Shown here in pieces: positions 44,521-52,432 of a stretch of 64,000 bases of DNA. The notes below the pieces were generated by a model, which had not been told where the DNA came from, made no database searches, and worked only from the letters and a program-made list of their open reading frames with translations. The translations under genes were made by a program, and so were the position numbers. This DNA is from Streptomyces sp. CC228A (GTDB lineage: Bacteria > Actinomycetota > Actinomycetes > Streptomycetales > Streptomycetaceae), in contig NZ_JAJPUI010000002.1 of NCBI RefSeq assembly GCF_021390935.1, positions 744,001 to 808,000 of the forward strand, read 5' to 3'. The stretch's first letter is position 1; the number at the start of each line of letters is the position of its first letter.

Positions 44521-45408
44521 CTACTGCGCGGACTGGCCGGTATTCATGACACCGTTGGCTGGTTGCTGGTGCTCGCGCTGGGCGAGCGGGGCGGAGCAGA
44601 AGGCGCAGCGGTCACCGATGAGTTCCATCCCGCACCAGTGGCAGCGGGTCCGCATGACGGAGGAGACCAACTGGTGGAGCACCGCGTAGTCCGGGAGGTA
44701 CGCGGCGAACTCGACGAGCTTGCCGGTGCCCCACCAGCGGGACGAGTCGGCGGGCAGCGCGGCCTCCTGGACGGCCTGGACCTGCCAGGCCGGCGCCAGG
44801 GTCCCGGTGACCCAGTCGGACTGGAGCTGGCCCTTGGCGACCAGCAGGTGGGTGGCGAACGGCGGCCCCGTCAGCGAGCCGTTGCCGATCCTGATCAGTT
44901 GCGGCTCGGGGGCCGCGACCACGCCGAACTGGGAGCCGGGCACCCAGGACTTGGCGTGCGACTTCAGGCTCACGGGGACCCGGTCCAGGCGGGCCACGGA
45001 GTTGAGCAGCGCGCCGGAGTGGATGTAGTGCGACAGCAGCCGCGCCGCCGAGGCGACGACTCCGGCACTGAAGCCGGCGAGGGACAACTGCCGGAGCTGG
45101 CGGACCAGGACGGCGAGGCCGAGCGGGGGGAGCGGGGTGCGGAGCAGGGCGATCCGGTCGGTCTCCAACAGCGACCTGACAGTGTGGAGTCGGCGTTCGA
45201 AGGCCAGGGGGAGGCTTGACGGGTAGAGCACGACGACATAGCCGTGCTCCTCGATCAGCACCCGCGTATCGGCCAGCGCCGCCTCCAGCGGCTGAACATC
45301 GGGCGACTGCAGCAGCGCCGCCGAGGGCGTCTGCTGGTCCGTCGGCGGCAGCACCAGATCAGCGCTGGTCACCGCGATCGCTGTCGACACTTCAAGATCC
45401 CCGTTCAT
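44521..45408 (-). CDS. Zinc-ribbon protein heading the Tad operon
   Basis: 295 codons if ATG 45408 is used; GTG 45390, with GGGGA 7 bases before it, may be the real start. Soluble, no signal peptide. N-terminal 120 residues resemble nothing I can name (VLIEEHGYVVVLYPSSLPLA, LLSHYIHSGALLNSVARL). C-terminus carries a CxxC...CxxC zinc ribbon, RCHWCGMELIGDRCAFCSAP. First gene of the main Tad operon and behind its regulatory region, so probably a cytoplasmic accessory or regulator. Name unknown. Confidence 0.75.
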   Translation of the reverse strand: MNGDLEVSTAIAVTSADLVLPPTDQQTPSAALLQSPDVQPLEAALADTRVLIEEHGYVVVLYPSSLPLAFERRLHTVRSLLETDRIALLRTPLPPLGLAVLVRQLRQLSLAGFSAGVVASAARLLSHYIHSGALLNSVARLDRVPVSLKSHAKSWVPGSQFGVVAAPEPQLIRIGNGSLTGPPFATHLLVAKGQLQSDWVTGTLAPAWQVQAVQEAALPADSSRWWGTGKLVEFAAYLPDYAVLHQLVSSVMRTRCHWCGMELIGDRCAFCSAPLAQREHQQPANGVMNTGQSAQ

Positions 45409-45523
45409 TCTCCGGTCCGCACTTCCCCCGTGCGGACCGCAGATCGTCAACTGCGCAGCTCAGCTTGCACCAGCACCTTATCGGTGTCCTACATGACAGA
45501 GAACACCGACGATTTGACTGACA

Positions 45524-45631
45524 GGTGATCTCACCGCACCAGCGGCCGTCAAATCGGGACAAGTCAGCCGGGGCGGATCACCGACCTGAGGCAATACGGT
45601 GATCAATTCGCCATATTGAATGAATTGATCA
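45524..45631. promoter_or_regulatory. Repeat-rich regulatory region before the main Tad operon
   Basis: The 296-base gap (45409-45704) is the most AT-rich part of the window. It contains TGATCAATTC...GAATTGATCA (45600-45609 and 45622-45631, 12-base spacer), GGTGA-TC-TCACC (45524-45535), and GGTGATC or its complement at 45524, 45576 and 45598. Likely operators for a dimeric regulator. No promoter hexamers could be fixed with confidence. Confidence 0.55.
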
Positions 45632-45704
45632 AGGAGTTTCACCGCAAGGGGTCGGCGAGGCTCGTGGAAACCGTTACAGACCCCTCACAGAACCCCCGAT
45701 CCCC

Positions 45705-46127
45705 CTAGATCAAGCCCCAGTGCAGGGCCAGGCCGTACAGCGGCATGGACAGCAGCAACAACGGCACGCAGATCAGGATCCGCACATACACCGGCCCCCA
45801 GGTGTCGGGCCCCGCGATGGTGGCCCGCTTACGCGGGCGCGCCGGGTCGTAGCACACGCGGACCGGCGCGCCCTCCTCGTATCCGAAGGCGCCAGGCCGG
45901 TCCTTGAACTCGACGGTCTCGCCGTCGGGGGTGCGGAAGGCGAAGGTGAACTCGGGGTGGTTGTAGGTCCTGCCGTCCCGGTGGTACGAGCGCCTCACGC
46001 ACCACCCCTCGGTCCGCTCGCCGCGCATCACCAGCCGGATCACGATCAGCGCCCGGCGGACGCTCAGCACGCAGCCCGTCAGGCACGCCAGGCCGAGGAC
46101 CAGGAAGACGACTTCCAAGGTCGTCAC
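45705..46127 (-). CDS. DUF3592-type membrane protein
   Basis: 140 codons from GTG 46127. Two helices, one at each end (LEVVFLVLGLACLTGCVLSV, ILICVPLLLLSMPLYGLAL), around a beta-rich outer domain with FTFAFRTPDGETVEFKDRPG and VRVCYDPARP, the DUF3592 pattern. Role unknown. Last gene of a minus-strand group of accessory genes; the preceding lipoprotein stop is 8 bases away, so transcription is probably joint. Confidence 0.8.
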   Translation of the reverse strand: MTTLEVVFLVLGLACLTGCVLSVRRALIVIRLVMRGERTEGWCVRRSYHRDGRTYNHPEFTFAFRTPDGETVEFKDRPGAFGYEEGAPVRVCYDPARPRKRATIAGPDTWGPVYVRILICVPLLLLSMPLYGLALHWGLI

Positions 46128-46135
46128 ACCGCCAC

Positions 46136-46732
46136 CTACTTCTTCTTCGTTTCCTTCAGCACGATGCTCTCGACGATGTCCGAGACGTCCCGGTCGGAGA
46201 GGGTGCCCTCCTGGGAGTTCACCGTGACCAGGTACGGGCGCGACCGGCCGTCCACGCCCGCCACCATGAGGCCCTCCAGCTTGGTGCCCTTGGGCGGCTC
46301 GCCCTCGCGGCCCTTCGCCGTGAACGTGTACGTGATCTTCCGGGCCTCCTCGGGCCCGTCAGGTCCCGCCACCTCGACGTCCTCGGTCCTGGTCGGGGTG
46401 GCCCCGATCTGGATCCGGGCCTTCGCGCCGGCGGCCGCCAGGCTGGTGGAGTGCAGGTCGCCGTAGTCGAAGTCGACGCTCATCGCGGCGACCAGGACGC
46501 CGTCCTCGGTGAGCGTGGCGCGCGCCACCTCGTACGTGTTGCCCTTCTCCGGGGGGACTTCCTCGAAGCCCTCGGGGTAGGCGACGGAGAGCCGCTCGGT
46601 GTCCAGGGTGCCCCAACCCTCCGGGGCAGCGGCCTTCGTGTCACCGCCGCCACCGCCGCACGCGGTGAGCAGCAGTCCGGCAACCGACACCGCCGCCACC
46701 GCACGAAGACCCAGCTTCGCGTTCGCGTTCAT
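46136..46732 (-). CDS. Lipoprotein, unknown function
   Basis: 198 codons from ATG 46732. Lipobox LLLTACGGGGG with lipidated Cys25. Domain of about 160 residues: LSVAYPEGFEEVPPEK, VEVAGPDGPEEARKITYTF, VDGRSRPYLVTVNSQEG and a C-terminal DRDVSDIVESIVLKETKK. It resembles actinobacterial lipoproteins of the LpqN/PsbP-like fold. No closer name. Upstream neighbour is the large pilin-helix protein gene. Confidence 0.8.
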   Translation of the reverse strand: MNANAKLGLRAVAAVSVAGLLLTACGGGGGDTKAAAPEGWGTLDTERLSVAYPEGFEEVPPEKGNTYEVARATLTEDGVLVAAMSVDFDYGDLHSTSLAAAGAKARIQIGATPTRTEDVEVAGPDGPEEARKITYTFTAKGREGEPPKGTKLEGLMVAGVDGRSRPYLVTVNSQEGTLSDRDVSDIVESIVLKETKKK

Positions 46733-46814
46733 CCCTGATTTCCCTCGCTTATTCCGAACGGCTCTTCCGCCGGCCTGCCTGCGCTTCTGCGCGCTTCCGT
46801 GCGCTTACCCGCCG

Positions 46815-48398
46815 CTACTGCGCGCAATAGCTGTACGGGACGTAGTCGCGCTTCCCGCCCCTGGGGGCACCCAGGAACTCGGCATTCTTCAACGTCTCGG
46901 ACTTGTTCTCCATGGAGATGGAGGCGCCGACGGAAAGGCCCAGGTTCAGCTCGAATCCGTACTCATGTGCTTCGGCCATGCCATCGTACGTGGTCTTGCT
47001 GGACTTCCCCTTGTCGAAGAGGAGCTGCCCGAACGGATCGTCCGCACCCGGCCGGCTGGTCGGCGCATGGTTGTTCAGCATGTACGACCAGACCGCGCTG
47101 CCGTCGCCGCCGCCGTCCAGCCACTGCTGGGCGACGGCCCGGTCGGCGTCGCCTTCCTGGCCCTTCGGGAACGTCAGGGTGTTGGTGTGGATCTCGATGT
47201 TGCTGGCGCCGGAGTTGTCGACGCTGCCGACACCGCCGCTCTTCTCGTCCTTGCCGTCCTTGCCGTTGCCGTTCTTGGCCGTGTCGGAGGTGCCGGTCGC
47301 ACCGGTCTCCGTGGTCTGGGTGAAGTCGAGCCGGACGAGCTCGCCGGTCTCCTGGTCCCGGGTGATGGTGACCGTGGCACTGCGGTTGGCCTGTGCGTGG
47401 TCGCCCTTCCCGAAACCACCGGCGCCGGCCTGGGCGCCCCATTCGCCGTCGGCCTTCATCGTGTACGTGTACGACTCGGTGTTCCGGTAGTCGTCCGTGG
47501 TGATGACCACGTCGCCGACGAATTGGGCGCTGCCGTTGATACCGGCCGCGACGACGCGCTCGTCGCCCGCGTCGATCCCGAGGCCGCCGTCCACGTTGGT
47601 GTAGACGCCCGCGGAGCCGTAACTGATGTGGCGGTCCTTGAGCTTGCCCTCGATCCGCTCGCGGATCTTCTCCTCCTCGTACATCGGGCCCTTGTCGAAG
47701 AGGTACAGGAGGCTGTCACCGATGCTGGCCTCCGCGCCGCCGGGCGAGGTGCGGCGCATCTCGTACATCTTGAGCTTCTCGAGGTCGTCGCGGAACTGCT
47801 CGGCCTCCTCCTTGCTCTCGAAGACCCAGGTGTCGCCGTTGTTCACCTTGACGCCGGCGCCGAGGTCGACCGAGCCGTTGCCCAGCTTGCCGATCTTGCC
47901 GCCGACCCCGACGGTGGCGCCGATCGACGCGGAGTCCGTGAACGTGGTGTAGATGAGCTGGTCGTTCCCGTCGACCTTGCCGTCCTTGTTCACGTCGTAG
48001 TTGGCCTGGTGGACCTTGTCCTGGAAGCCGTACTCGTTGCCCCACTCCAGGAACCCGAGCTCGAACTTGCTGCCGGCCTTGTCCGTGACGGTGGAGATGG
48101 TGCAGAGCGGCGGCTCGTAGTCCGCGTCGGCGGCCTGCGGCTTGTCCACCCCGCCGTCGCCGGCGGAGCAGTCGCCGCCCCCGCCCCAGAGGGCCGATAT
48201 GGAGCACATGAAGCGCTCGCCTATGGAGCCGGTCACGCCGGTGGCGACCAGCGCCAGCACGATGGCCACGGCGACGACGACCGCGCCGATGTACTCCAGC
48301 GCGGTGGCGCCACGGTCGGAACCGGCCGACGGACTGACCGCCGCCGTCCGGCGCCGCCACCATCCCGCGGCGGGTCCCTGCCCCCGGCGCGCCCTCAT
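46815..48398 (-). CDS. Large pilin-helix surface protein with EF-hand-like loop
   Basis: 527 codons from ATG 48398, with GGAGGGGG upstream. Basic leader of about 27 residues, then DRGATALEYIGAVVVAVAIV (LEY-I-G as in Flp), LALVATGVTGSIGERFMCSI, and CSAGDGG. The segment closely parallels the toxin gene at 28-30.7 kb. The large outer part (about 440 residues) has a calcium-loop-like DVNKDGKVDGND, Gly-rich beta stretches and several Tyr/Ser-rich regions; the last residues YSYCAQ carry a cysteine. No enzyme motif recognised. The four-helix membrane protein upstream overlaps its start (ATGA). Confidence 0.8.
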   Translation of the reverse strand: MRARRGQGPAAGWWRRRTAAVSPSAGSDRGATALEYIGAVVVAVAIVLALVATGVTGSIGERFMCSISALWGGGGDCSAGDGGVDKPQAADADYEPPLCTISTVTDKAGSKFELGFLEWGNEYGFQDKVHQANYDVNKDGKVDGNDQLIYTTFTDSASIGATVGVGGKIGKLGNGSVDLGAGVKVNNGDTWVFESKEEAEQFRDDLEKLKMYEMRRTSPGGAEASIGDSLLYLFDKGPMYEEEKIRERIEGKLKDRHISYGSAGVYTNVDGGLGIDAGDERVVAAGINGSAQFVGDVVITTDDYRNTESYTYTMKADGEWGAQAGAGGFGKGDHAQANRSATVTITRDQETGELVRLDFTQTTETGATGTSDTAKNGNGKDGKDEKSGGVGSVDNSGASNIEIHTNTLTFPKGQEGDADRAVAQQWLDGGGDGSAVWSYMLNNHAPTSRPGADDPFGQLLFDKGKSSKTTYDGMAEAHEYGFELNLGLSVGASISMENKSETLKNAEFLGAPRGGKRDYVPYSYCAQ

Positions 48399-48856
48399 CG
48401 GTCCCCCTCCTGCAGCCGGTCCACGAGATAGCCGATGGCCGCGCCGGTCACGGCGACGGCGCTGGACAGCAGGAGACCGACCGCCGAGGCCCGGCCCCAC
48501 TGGAGGGCGATGCTCACGACCACCAGGAAGACCGGCACCGCGAAGACCGCGGCGAGATGCGCCCGCACCGCATCGCGGAACGGCTCCCGGTGCACCCGTC
48601 CGGCCACCCAGGCGGCCAGCGCGACGCACACGAGGTCGGGCAGTTGGATCAGCAGCAGGCCGGCGCCGAACGACTCCGGCCCCGCCTCGGTGACGAACAG
48701 CTCACGGATGTAGGTGATCTGGATGTACTCGGTGACGGCGAGCACGACGAGCGCGGCGGCCCAGGCACGCACCAGCGCGAAGAAGCCACCCTTCTCCGCG
48801 CCCGCCGCCGTACCGTGCGCTGCACCGTTCCACGGCGGCCCACCTGTCCCACGCAT
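48395..48856 (-). CDS. Four-helix membrane protein, partner of the pilin-helix protein
   Basis: 153 codons from ATG 48856, with GGAGGGG upstream. A polar start (MRGTGGPPWNGAAHGTAAG) and four helices: FFALVRAWAAALVVLAVTEY, LLLIQLPDLVCVALAAWV, LAAVFAVPVFLVVVSIAL, VGLLLSSAVAVTGAAIGYL. No family recognised. Its stop overlaps the start of the pilin-helix protein by four bases. In the toxin gene at 28-30.7 kb a similar four-helix part is fused to the pilin helix, so the pair looks like a split version of the same plan. Confidence 0.75.
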   Translation of the reverse strand: MRGTGGPPWNGAAHGTAAGAEKGGFFALVRAWAAALVVLAVTEYIQITYIRELFVTEAGPESFGAGLLLIQLPDLVCVALAAWVAGRVHREPFRDAVRAHLAAVFAVPVFLVVVSIALQWGRASAVGLLLSSAVAVTGAAIGYLVDRLQEGDR

Positions 48857-48926
48857 GCCTGACGCCCCTCCGGTCGTTCCCCTGAATTGCCGGCCACACC
48901 TTAGGCATCCGGCCACACGGACCTCA

Positions 48927-48942
48927 TAGGCCCGTGGGCCCA
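48927..48942. promoter_or_regulatory. GGGCCC-type inverted repeat, site C
   Basis: TAGGCCCGTGGGCCCA, the same 16 bases as site B, 71 bases before the four-helix protein ATG and far from the chitinase start on the other side. Confidence 0.65.
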
Positions 48943-48989
48943 CGGCCGGACCCAAATCCGCATTCCGCACACGCGGTCGACCCGGGACC

Positions 48990-49016
48990 TTGACACGGCG
49001 ATTGGTCTGGACCACC
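48990..49016 (+). promoter_or_regulatory. Chitinase promoter with DasR operator
   Basis: TTGACA (-35 like) at 48990, then ATTGGTCTGGACCACC (49001-49016), a good match to the DasR element ACTGGTCTAGACCAGT known before Streptomyces chitinase genes. DasR represses until N-acetylglucosamine phosphates build up. The position just downstream of the -35 element fits a repressor site. Confidence 0.75.
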
Positions 49017-49102
49017 TTGTACGGGCAACGACCGCGGTGGCCACCGTGACGCACGTCCTCCTCCTCGACTCCCCACTCCCCCACCACTTTCGGAGGCAGC
49101 AA

Positions 49103-50830
49103 GTGCAGCACCGCAGCAAGCACCGCGGACACCGCGGACACCGCGCCAGAGCGTCGCTCGCCGGGCCGCTGGCCCTGGCCCTCGGGGCCGGGGTCGCCCT
49201 CGCCGTCGGCGGGGCCGGGACCGCGCAGGCCGTCGAGGACCGCAACGTCGCGCGCAACGCCGGGTTCGAGTCGGGCCTCACCGGCTGGACCTGCACGGCG
49301 AACAGCGGCACCACCGTCACCTCCCCCGTCCGCAGCGGCGCCGCCGCGCTGAAGGCGGTCCCCGCCGGGCTCGACAACGCCCGGTGCAGCCAGACCGTGG
49401 CGGTCCTGCCGAACTCCACGTACGAGCTGAGCGCCTGGGTGCAGGGCGCCTACGCGTACCTGGGCGCGACCGGCACCGGCACCACCGACGTGTCGACCTG
49501 GACGCCCGGCTCCGGCACCTGGCAGCAGCTCACCACCAGCTTCACCACCGGGCCGGACACCAAGCAGGTCACCGTCTACACCCACGGCTGGTACGGGCAG
49601 GCCGCCTACCACGTCGACGACGTGTCCGTCTTCGGGCCGGACGGCGGCGGCGACGGCGACCCGGACCCGCAGGTGCCCGCCGCCCCGGCGGGGCTCGCCC
49701 CCGGGACGGTCACCTCGTCGTCGGTGGCGCTGACCTGGGACGCGGTCGCCGGTGCCACCGGCTACCACGTGTACCGGGACGGGGCCCGCGTCCAGACGGT
49801 GAGCGGGACGTCCGCCACCGTGACGGGGCTCGCCGCCGACACCGCGTACGGCTTCCAGGTCTCGGCCGTCAACGCCGCCGGCGAGTCCGCGAAGTCCGGG
49901 ACCGTGACCGTGCGGACCAGGACCGGCGGGACCACCCCGAACCCGACCGTGCCGAAGCACGCCGTGACCGGCTACTGGCAGAACTTCGACAACGGCGCCA
50001 CCGTGCAGAAGCTGCGGGACGTGCAGGACCAGTACGACATCATCGCCGTGTCGTTCGCGGACTCGACGGCCACGCCGGGGCAGATCGTCTTCAACCTGGA
50101 CCCGGCCGTCGGCTACGCCTCGGTCGCCGACTTCACGGCGGACATCGCCGCCAAGAAGGCTGCGGGCAAGTCGGTGGTGCTGTCCGTCGGCGGCGAGAAG
50201 GGCAACGTCACCATCAACAGCGACGCGTCCGCCACCGCCTTCGCGGACAGCGCGTACGCCCTGATGCAGGAGTACGGCTTCAGCGGCGTGGACATCGACC
50301 TGGAGCACGGGATCAACTCCACGTACCTGACGAAGGCGCTGCGGCAGCTGTCCGCCAAGGCGGGTCCCGGCATGGTGCTGACGATGGCCCCGCAGACCAT
50401 CGACATGCAGCACACCGGCACCGAGTACTTCAAGCTCGCGCTGGCCGTGAAGGACATCCTCACGGTGGTCAACACCCAGTACTACAACAGCGGTTCGATG
50501 CTGGGGTGCGACGGCAAGGTGTACTCCCAGGGGTCCGTCGACTTCCTGACCGCGCTGGCCTGCATCCAGCTCCAGGGCGGCCTCGACCCGTCGCAGGTGG
50601 GGCTCGGCGTCCCGGCCTCGCCCCGCGGGGCGGGCAGCGGCTACGTCAGCCCGACGATCGTCAAGAACGCGCTGGACTGCCTCACCCGCGGCACCGGCTG
50701 CGGCACGTTCAAGCCGCCCACGACGTGGCCGTCCCTGCGCGGCGCCATGACGTGGTCGACGAACTGGGACGCGACCGCGGGCAACGCCTGGTCGAACGCG
50801 GTCGGTCCGCACGTCCACAACCTGCCGTAG
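49103..50830 (+). CDS. Secreted GH18 chitinase with CBM and FnIII domains
   Basis: 575 codons from GTG 49103 (CGGAGG upstream), chosen over an earlier ATG that would span the promoter. Signal peptide ending AQA-VEDRN; CBM-like beta domain (RNAGFESGLTGWTC), Gly/Asp linker, FnIII (PAAPAGLAPGTVTSSSVALT), then GH18 from about residue 285. Catalytic DxxDxDxE box reads SGVDIDLE: Ser394 in place of the first Asp, with Asp397, Asp399 and the acid/base Glu401 kept. MAPQTIDMQ, QYYNSG and GAMTWSTNWD complete the subsite residues. Degrades chitin outside the cell. The first-Asp change occurs in a position that helps orient the second; activity may persist. Confidence 0.93.
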   Translation: MQHRSKHRGHRGHRARASLAGPLALALGAGVALAVGGAGTAQAVEDRNVARNAGFESGLTGWTCTANSGTTVTSPVRSGAAALKAVPAGLDNARCSQTVAVLPNSTYELSAWVQGAYAYLGATGTGTTDVSTWTPGSGTWQQLTTSFTTGPDTKQVTVYTHGWYGQAAYHVDDVSVFGPDGGGDGDPDPQVPAAPAGLAPGTVTSSSVALTWDAVAGATGYHVYRDGARVQTVSGTSATVTGLAADTAYGFQVSAVNAAGESAKSGTVTVRTRTGGTTPNPTVPKHAVTGYWQNFDNGATVQKLRDVQDQYDIIAVSFADSTATPGQIVFNLDPAVGYASVADFTADIAAKKAAGKSVVLSVGGEKGNVTINSDASATAFADSAYALMQEYGFSGVDIDLEHGINSTYLTKALRQLSAKAGPGMVLTMAPQTIDMQHTGTEYFKLALAVKDILTVVNTQYYNSGSMLGCDGKVYSQGSVDFLTALACIQLQGGLDPSQVGLGVPASPRGAGSGYVSPTIVKNALDCLTRGTGCGTFKPPTTWPSLRGAMTWSTNWDATAGNAWSNAVGPHVHNLP

Positions 50831-50845
50831 CGGCCGGCGGGCCGG

Positions 50846-52225
50846 TCACCAGGGCAGTTCGCGCACCTGCTCCACGCACAGCACCACGAACAGCAGCGCC
50901 GCGAGGCCCAGCATGCCGTTGCTCAGCCGGCCGTTGCGCCACTCGCGGGGCGTGCGGGCGGAGTTGAGCAGCCACAGCAGGGTCAGGGCGAGGAACGGCA
51001 TGAAGAAGGCGCCGACCACGCCGTAGGCGATGACCAGGGCGAACGGCCGGTCCAGGAAGAGCAGCGCCATCGGCGGGAAGGTCAGCCACAGCAGGTACGC
51101 GCGGAACGGGAGGGACCGCTCCATCGGCCCTTCCAGCGGGGCGGCGTCGCCCGACGCCGCCCCGTCCGGCCGAGGCCCCGCCCCCGCCGCCTCGCCCGCC
51201 CCGGAGGCCGCACCCGCCGCGGTCCCGCGCCCCTCGCGGATCCTCCGGACGAAGTCCGCGAACATCAGGCTCACCCCGTGCCAGACGCCGATGAGGGAGG
51301 TGAACGACGCCGCGAAAAAACCCACCAGGAAGAGGTTCGCCGTGACGGTGCCGTAGCGGTCCGCCAGGACGGTTCCCAGGTCGAGCAGGCCCCTGTCGCC
51401 CTTGGCGAGGGCGACGCCGGAGGAGTGCAGCAGCTCCGCGCCGACGATCAGCATCGCGACGACGAAGACGCCGGTGGTGAGGTACGCGACCCGGTTGTCC
51501 AGCCGCATGGCCTTCATCCAGCCCGCGTCGCGCCAGCCCTTGGCGTTCACCCAGTAGCCGTACGCGGCGAGGGTGATCGTGCCGCCGACGCCGCCGACGA
51601 GGCCCAGGGTGTAGAGCAGGGAGCCGTCCGGCAGCACCGGGGCGAGCCCGGCCACCGCACCCCCGAGGTTCGGGGTGACGCGGACGGCGACGTACACGGT
51701 CACCAGGAACATGACCCCGACGAGGACGGTCATGGCCTTCTCCAGTACGGCGTACCGGTTGAACCACACGAAGACGAGCCCGACGAGGCCGCAGAGGATG
51801 CCCCACCACTCCGCTGCCAGGACGCCGGGGAACAGCGCGGCGAGCGGCAGCGCGCTGGAGGCCATGGCCGCCCCGCCGTAGACGAAGCCCCACACGACGA
51901 CGTACCCGGCGAAGTAGACCGTGGTCCACGCGCCGAGGCTGCGCCAGCCGTCGAAGAGGGTGCGGCCGGTGGCCAGGTGCCAGCGGCCGACGGCCTCCGC
52001 AAGGGAGATCTTGACGAGGCAGCCGATGACGGCCGCCCACAGGAGCGTGTAGCCGAACCTGCTGCCCGCGACCAGGGTGGCCACGAGGTCCCCGGCGCCG
52101 ACGCCGGTGGCCGCGACGACGATGCCGGGGCCGATGTGGCGCCAGCTCGCCCTGCGCGGGGCGGTGGTGCGCCGCCCTCCGGCGCCCGGGTCCTGGGTGG
52201 TGGTGCTCGCGGTGCCTTCCGCCAT
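50846..52225 (-). CDS. Nramp-like transporter with noncanonical metal-site motifs
   Basis: 459 codons from ATG 52225. Eleven or so membrane helices in Nramp order. The helix 1 motif reads IVVAATGVGAGDLVATL, where true Nramp proteins have DPGN for metal binding; the helix 6 region (LGLVGGVGGTITLAAYGY) lacks the MPH motif. The fold is therefore Nramp but the classical Mn/Fe site is absent. Probably a different substrate. A 40-residue Ala/Gly/Pro insert sits near residue 350. Ends 15 bases from the chitinase stop (convergent). Confidence 0.85.
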   Translation of the reverse strand: MAEGTASTTTQDPGAGGRRTTAPRRASWRHIGPGIVVAATGVGAGDLVATLVAGSRFGYTLLWAAVIGCLVKISLAEAVGRWHLATGRTLFDGWRSLGAWTTVYFAGYVVVWGFVYGGAAMASSALPLAALFPGVLAAEWWGILCGLVGLVFVWFNRYAVLEKAMTVLVGVMFLVTVYVAVRVTPNLGGAVAGLAPVLPDGSLLYTLGLVGGVGGTITLAAYGYWVNAKGWRDAGWMKAMRLDNRVAYLTTGVFVVAMLIVGAELLHSSGVALAKGDRGLLDLGTVLADRYGTVTANLFLVGFFAASFTSLIGVWHGVSLMFADFVRRIREGRGTAAGAASGAGEAAGAGPRPDGAASGDAAPLEGPMERSLPFRAYLLWLTFPPMALLFLDRPFALVIAYGVVGAFFMPFLALTLLWLLNSARTPREWRNGRLSNGMLGLAALLFVVLCVEQVRELPW

Positions 52226-52432
52226 GGTGTCCACGCCTTTCGCCGTCCGCTCGTACGTACCGCTCGTGCCGCTGGTCCAGTCGTGCGCACCGTCACCAAA
52301 GCGGGTGCCCGGTGATCGCACAAGGGGGTAGGCCTCCCGGCGTGGCCGAAGTGCATGCTTGACGGGTTCATGCCACCGCCGGATGCTGCGACGCACGAGG
52401 ACACACCTCGCCCCCCACACAGGAGAGACAGC

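Noticed and set aside
24047..48856. Genomic island or conjugative element origin for the pilus region
   Set aside because: No integrase, tRNA-attached direct repeats or transposase seen; composition is like the rest of the window.
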